Assembly: GCF_016862075.1 (NCBI RefSeq)
Contig: NZ_BOMG01000035.1
Location: 124,001-188,000, forward strand
Direction of reading: 5' to 3'
Length of the DNA stretch: 64,000 nucleotides
Source: Actinoplanes couchii
GTDB taxonomy: Bacteria; Actinomycetota; Actinomycetes; Mycobacteriales; Micromonosporaceae
The notes beneath the pieces were generated by a model. The model saw only the letters and a program-made list of their open reading frames with translations, did no database searches and was not told the origin of the DNA. Numbering within the stretch: the stretch's first letter is position 1; each line of letters begins with the position of its first letter. This document shows, piece by piece, positions 60,487-64,000 of this stretch. Made by a program: the position numbers and the translations under genes.

Positions 60487-60548
60487 TGTGGATAACTCGC
60501 CCAAAGCTGTGGACAACTCCCGGCCGGGCGGTTTCGGCCTGTGGATAA
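60487..60548 (+). promoter_or_regulatory. Cluster of three DnaA-box-like sequences
   Basis: TGTGGATAA at 60487-60495, TGTGGACAA at 60508-60516 and TGTGGATAA at 60540-60548 are on the same strand, 21 and 32 bp apart (two and three helical turns). They match TTWTCCACA read on the other strand. They lie 40-100 bp before the ThiF-like gene. No dnaA, dnaN or gyrB is in the window, so this is not recognisably oriC. Confidence 0.65.
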
Positions 60549-60588
60549 CATCATCGCTCCGCAGCTTCCCGGTGACACCCTGTGGGGC

Positions 60589-61686
60589 ATGAACCGGACA
60601 CCACTACCCAGGCCCACCCTGATCCCCGGGCTGGCCCGCGTCTGGCGCGATCCGGGGGAGCTGCAACTGGGGCTCGGCCCCGGGCACGCCGTCCTGATCC
60701 AGCTTCCGGACCCGCGGGCGGCCGGCGTCCTCGACCTGCTCGACGGCAACAGCCCGGAGCGACTGATCCTGGCCCGGGCCGCTGAGCGGGGCGTCCCACC
60801 CGACCAGGCGATCGCCCTGATCGACCTGCTGCGCCGGGCCGGGCTGGTGATGCCCGCCGCGGCGCTGCTCCCGGCAACCCTGCCGACCGGCGTCCGCCAG
60901 CGGCTCACCTGCGAGGCCGCCGCGCTGGCCCTGCGCTCGGCCGGTTCCGGCGACCCTTCTCCGGCCCGGGTGCTCCGCCGCCGCCGGACGGCCCGGGTGG
61001 TGATCAGCGGCCGGGGCCGGCTCGGCGCCCCGATCGCGGTGGCCCTGGCCGAGGCCGGCATCGGCCACGTCTTCCCCGATCTGTCCGGCGTCGTCGGTCC
61101 GGCCGAGATCACCGGCTCGCCGCTCGGCCCGCAGGATGTCGGCTCGCCCCGGCGGAGCGCCGTGGAGGCGGCCGTCCTGCGCGTGGTGCCGGGCACCTCG
61201 GTCCACCCGGTGCGGACCAGCCCGGCCTCCCTGGTGATCCAACTCACCCACGACGAGCCACCCGCCCTGGTCGCCGCCGGGCACGCCGCCCGACGGCAGC
61301 CCCACCTGGCCGCGGTGCTGCGCGACGGTGTCGCCGTGGTCGGCCCCCTGGTGCCGGAGTCCGGCGCACCCTGCCTCAACTGTCTGGACCTGCATCGCAG
61401 GGCGCGAGACGAGGGCTGGGCGGGCGCGACGGGGCCACTGACCGACGCGCCCGAGCCCGGGACGGTCGCCACCCTGCTGGCCGCCACCGCCTACGCGACG
61501 GCCCAGGCGCTGGCGTTTCTCGACGGTGTCACCCCGGAGACCCTGGGCGCCGCCGTGGAGATCTCCGAGCCCGGCCGGTTCCGCCGCCGGACCTGGCCGC
61601 CGCATCCGGACTGCGGGTGCCGAAAGCGTCGGTACGGGCCAACCTTCACCGGACCTTCACCGCATAAGCACCAAACCAACTCGTGA
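60589..61686 (+). CDS. ThiF/TOMM leader-binding-like protein with Cys4 zinc site
   Basis: A 365-residue protein resembling the E1-like half of azole cyclodehydratases ('TOMM precursor leader peptide-binding protein'). An N-terminal winged-helix-like RRE region (VLIQLPDPRAAGVLDLLDG) precedes a ThiF-like Rossmann domain (ARVVISGRGRLGAPIAVALA). Zinc cysteines are CLNCLDLH and HPDCGCRKR. The ATP-binding Arg/Lys residues of true E1 enzymes are not obvious. No YcaO gene or precursor peptide is nearby. The same gene is found beside the ABC1 kinase in mycobacteria (Rv3196-like), which suggests a housekeeping role rather than peptide modification. The start ATG has only a weak ribosome site. Confidence 0.78.
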   Translation: MNRTPLPRPTLIPGLARVWRDPGELQLGLGPGHAVLIQLPDPRAAGVLDLLDGNSPERLILARAAERGVPPDQAIALIDLLRRAGLVMPAAALLPATLPTGVRQRLTCEAAALALRSAGSGDPSPARVLRRRRTARVVISGRGRLGAPIAVALAEAGIGHVFPDLSGVVGPAEITGSPLGPQDVGSPRRSAVEAAVLRVVPGTSVHPVRTSPASLVIQLTHDEPPALVAAGHAARRQPHLAAVLRDGVAVVGPLVPESGAPCLNCLDLHRRARDEGWAGATGPLTDAPEPGTVATLLAATAYATAQALAFLDGVTPETLGAAVEISEPGRFRRRTWPPHPDCGCRKRRYGPTFTGPSPHKHQTNS

Positions 61687-61725
61687 CGGGCCGGGTACGG
61701 GCCGGATGTCGGTCACAATGATCTG

Positions 61726-63072
61726 GTGACGGACATACCGCGCCGTGCCGCTTCCCGGACGGCAAAGCTCGCCGCGCTACCGCTCGGTTTCGCCGGGCGC
61801 GCCGCCTTGGGCCTCGGCAAACGCGCTGTCGGGATCGCCTCCGACGTCATCTCCGCCGACATCCAGCAGCGCACCGCCGAGCAACTGTTCAGCGTGCTGG
61901 GCCAGCTCAAGGGCGGAGCGATGAAATTCGGTCAGGCCCTCTCGGTCTTCGAGGCGGCCATGCCCGAGGAGATGGCCGGCCCCTATCGGCAGGCCCTGAC
62001 AAAACTGCAGGAGGCCGCGCCGCCGATGCCGGTGGCGAACGTGCACAAGGCACTGACCGAGCAGCTCGGCCCGGACTGGCGTGACCTGTTCGCCGAGTTC
62101 GACGACAGCCCGGCCGCCGCGGCAAGTATCGGGCAGGTGCACCGGGCGGTGTGGAAACTGCCGCCGGCCCGGCGCAACGCGAAACCGAAACTGCTGCCGG
62201 TGGCCGTCAAGGTGCAGTACCCGGGTGCCGGTGAAGCGCTGGTCGCCGATCTGAAACAGCTGTCCCGGCTGGCCGGCATGTTCAAGATCATTCAGCCCGG
62301 CATCGACATGAAGCCGTTGATCGCCGAGCTGCGGGAGCGGGTCGTCGAGGAGCTCGACTACGAGATGGAGGCGGAGACCCAGCGGGCCTTCGCCACCGCG
62401 TACCAGGACGATCCGGAGATCTTCGTTCCCCGGGTGGTCGCCTCCGCACCGCAGATCCTGGTCACCGAGTGGGTCGACGGCACGCCGCTGGCCAAGGTGA
62501 TCAGCGACGGCACCCGGGAGGACCGTGACGAGGCCGGCCGGCTGATGGCGATCCTGCACTTCTCCGCGCCGTCCCGGGCCGGCCTGCTACACGCCGACCC
62601 GCACCCCGGCAACTTCCGGATCCTCCCCGACGGCCGGCTCGGCGTGATCGACTTCGGTGCGGTCGCCCGCCTCCCCGACGGCCATCCCGAGCCGATCGGC
62701 CGTCTGGTCCGCCTGGCCCTGGCCGGCGAGGCCGCCGCGGTCGTCGACGGCTTGCGCGAGGAGGGTTTCGTCAAGTCCACCGACGACATCGACCCCGATG
62801 CCCTGCTGGAGTTCCTGCTCCCGATGATCGAGCCGGTGGCCGCGGACCGTTTCCGTTTCACCCGCGACTGGATCCGCAGCGAGGCCACCCGCCTGGCCAA
62901 CCCGAGAGGCCCCGGCTACCAGCTGAGCCGAAAACTCAACCTCCCCCCGTCCTACCTGCTGATCCACCGGGTGACGCTGGGCTCGATCGGCGTCCTGTCC
63001 CAGTTGGAGGCCGAGGCCGCCTACCGGGAGATCCTGGAGAAGTGGTTGCCGGGCTTCGCCCCCGTCCCCTGA
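61726..63072 (+). CDS. ABC1/UbiB (AarF) family atypical kinase
   Basis: A 448-residue UbiB-family protein. The family KxGQ signature is MKFGQALSVFEAAMPEEMAG; the A-rich nucleotide loop is AAASIGQVHRAVW; the VAIK-like lysine is VAVKVQYPG; the HRD-like and DFG-like motifs are LLHADPHPGNFRI and VIDFGAVARL. It is probably an ATPase that handles quinone-type or other lipid precursors, rather than a protein kinase. In mycobacteria the Rv3197 homologue lies beside whiB7; no whiB7 follows here. GTG start 40 bp after the ThiF-like gene. Confidence 0.92.
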   Translation: MTDIPRRAASRTAKLAALPLGFAGRAALGLGKRAVGIASDVISADIQQRTAEQLFSVLGQLKGGAMKFGQALSVFEAAMPEEMAGPYRQALTKLQEAAPPMPVANVHKALTEQLGPDWRDLFAEFDDSPAAAASIGQVHRAVWKLPPARRNAKPKLLPVAVKVQYPGAGEALVADLKQLSRLAGMFKIIQPGIDMKPLIAELRERVVEELDYEMEAETQRAFATAYQDDPEIFVPRVVASAPQILVTEWVDGTPLAKVISDGTREDRDEAGRLMAILHFSAPSRAGLLHADPHPGNFRILPDGRLGVIDFGAVARLPDGHPEPIGRLVRLALAGEAAAVVDGLREEGFVKSTDDIDPDALLEFLLPMIEPVAADRFRFTRDWIRSEATRLANPRGPGYQLSRKLNLPPSYLLIHRVTLGSIGVLSQLEAEAAYREILEKWLPGFAPVP

Positions 63073-63089
63073 CCCACTAACCCCCGACA

Positions 63090-63134
63090 GACGCCGGACA
63101 ATCCCAGCCCCACACGCTGAACCTGTCCGGCGTC
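63090..63134 (+). terminator. Hairpin after the ABC1 gene
   Basis: GACGCCGGACA pairs perfectly with TGTCCGGCGTC across a 23-nt loop. There is no T-tract, so it may be an I-shaped actinobacterial terminator. Confidence 0.65.
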
Positions 63135-63186
63135 GTCGCGGTATCCGAATGTGAGTGACGACCATTCGGTACGGGGAGTGAATGAC

Positions 63187-63597
63187 ATGTTGGCGGAGGA
63201 TCAGCAGAAGCAACTCGTGGCCGACTGTGTGCGCCTCTGGGAAGCCGGCGAACTGAAGCTCAAGCCGATCGCGGCCCACTACCGGTCGGTGGTCGCCGAC
63301 ATCGCCGCGGCTGAGGCGGGAATCGGTGCGTTGTGGCGGGACCAGTCGCTCGGCGGCCCCTACGGCGAGGCCCGAAGTGCGTGGCTCTTCCTCGCCGACA
63401 CCACCGTCGCTATTCTCCGGGACACCGCGGACAACCTGGAGGCCTGCGGCGACGTGCTGATCATGGCATCCGGCGAGTACCAGGAGGCCGAGCGGATCAA
63501 CACCGAGGCGATTGCGAGCGCGAAGGATCGCGCCGTCCGTGCCCGGGCGAAGACCACCACCGTGTCCACCTCACCGGTCGGCGGTGAGATGCCGTGA
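63187..63597 (+). CDS. Helical hypothetical protein, possible type VII-related
   Basis: A 136-residue, mostly helical protein (MLAEDQQKQLVADCVRLWEA, AAAEAGIGALWRDQSLGG, DTTVAILRDTADNLEACGDV). The W-x-x-Q-S and long amphipathic helices resemble ESX/WXG-like actinobacterial proteins, but no exact WxG motif is seen. ATG 63187 follows CGGGGAGTG. Its TGA overlaps the next gene's GTG (GTGA), so the two are translated together. No function known. Confidence 0.68.
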   Translation: MLAEDQQKQLVADCVRLWEAGELKLKPIAAHYRSVVADIAAAEAGIGALWRDQSLGGPYGEARSAWLFLADTTVAILRDTADNLEACGDVLIMASGEYQEAERINTEAIASAKDRAVRARAKTTTVSTSPVGGEMP

Positions 63598-64000
63598 GCT
63601 ACGACGAACTGCGGCAACACGCCCTGCGGATCGAGGAACTGGCGATGAAGGCGGCTCTCGACGAGAAGGGGATCGTCCTCATCGACGGGCAGTACATCCA
63701 GGAGCGCAACCCCGTGCCTCCGGAGATCATCACCTTTCTCCGTGCGGACTTCGTCGGCCTTGCCGAGTTGTTCGAGCCGTTCCTCACGCTGCCCGATCCG
63801 GAGGCGCTGGACGCGATGCGTGCTCGGCTCCAGACCGCGGCCGAGTCGATGGCGACCGGTAGCGGATGCTTCGACCCGTCACGAAAGACGGTGATACCGC
63901 CGAACTCCGAGATGACCGGCATGGGAACCGTCGCGAAAACCGTCTTCGACTGGCAGGGGTTCGCCGCCCGGAACTTCGAGGAGCTCTACATAGAGAAGTG
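63594..64000 (+). CDS. Hypothetical protein, 5' part (cut by window edge)
   Basis: The first 135 codons of a protein continuing beyond the window. It starts VSYDELRQHALRIEELAMKA, with IVLIDGQYIQERN and a later GLAELFEPFLTLPDPEALDA helix region. The GTG start overlaps the preceding stop (GTGA). The tandem of small helical proteins at this end could be a secretion substrate pair, but nothing more can be said without the rest. Confidence 0.65.
   Translation, partial: MSYDELRQHALRIEELAMKAALDEKGIVLIDGQYIQERNPVPPEIITFLRADFVGLAELFEPFLTLPDPEALDAMRARLQTAAESMATGSGCFDPSRKTVIPPNSEMTGMGTVAKTVFDWQGFAARNFEELYIEK

Noticed and set aside
60487..60548. Chromosome origin of replication
   Set aside because: Only three boxes and no dnaA, dnaN, recF or gyrB nearby, so an oriC call is not supported.

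Overview
The window is chromosomal DNA from a high-GC actinobacterium, most likely Micromonosporaceae and close to Actinoplanes. The evidence is codon use strongly biased to G/C third positions, frequent GTG starts, the fused 2-oxoglutarate dehydrogenase/decarboxylase Kgd, two WhiB proteins, the SigR/RsrA pair, nickel superoxide dismutase with its maturation protease, DUF6104, DUF5709 and UPF0182. From memory, two blocks match the order in Mycobacterium tuberculosis: whiB1, pdtaS, biotinyl protein, sigH/rshA, SRAP, aroA and rsgA (around Rv3219-Rv3228), and UPF0182, PDZ-protease, metalloprotease, ThiF-like protein and ABC1 kinase (around Rv3193c-Rv3197). Most of the window is therefore core chromosome with small lineage-specific insertions.

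Layout. 1-5.7 kb: the 5' part of a sensor kinase gene with its response regulator, an ornithine-lipid pair (olsB-olsA), a hotdog-fold protein and a two-gene ABC exporter. 5.9-13.4 kb: central carbon metabolism (kgd, DUF6104, pta-ackA). 13.5-21 kb: a secreted hydrolase, a reductase, malic enzyme, sodX/sodN, an anti-sigma-type ATPase, a FadR-like regulator, a lipid kinase and whiB1. 21.9-25.7 kb: an assimilatory sulfur operon on the minus strand (leader peptide, sir, Zn-ribbon protein, cysH, sirohydrochlorin chelatase), translationally coupled by ATGA overlaps. 25.8-34.7 kb: a membrane glycosyltransferase-like protein, pdtaS, an SIS protein, a TPR protein, a biotinyl-domain protein, a 24-residue ribosomal protein, rsrA-sigR with a consensus autoregulatory promoter, a second whiB and an SRAP protein. 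35-42 kb: aroA, rsgA, hisN, DUF5709, a GH16-like/CBM5_12 protein, malQ. 42.3-49 kb: a Tat-exported DUF1501/DUF1800 pair, a spermidine-synthase-like protein, TerC and a pentapeptide-repeat protein. 49.3-52.3 kb: two secreted proteins and two inverted initiator tRNA genes. 52.4-64 kb: UPF0182, PDZ/Lon protease, zincin, YgjP-type peptidase, a ThiF-like protein, ABC1 kinase and two uncharacterised proteins at the right edge.

The most unusual non-coding structure is a 167-bp palindromic element present twice (3790-3956 and 39601-39767) in opposite orientation. Its ends supply the TAG stop codon of three neighbouring genes. Other notable items are inverted copies of initiator tRNA with about 240 bp of flank around an RTX-like gene, a cysteine-type leader peptide before sir, three in-phase DnaA-box-like sequences before the ThiF-like gene, a 69-bp repeat inside the chelatase gene, and several GC-rich tandem repeats at gene ends. 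No CRISPR array, phage, intact insertion sequence or biosynthetic cluster was seen. All database, fold and synteny statements are from memory and none was computed.
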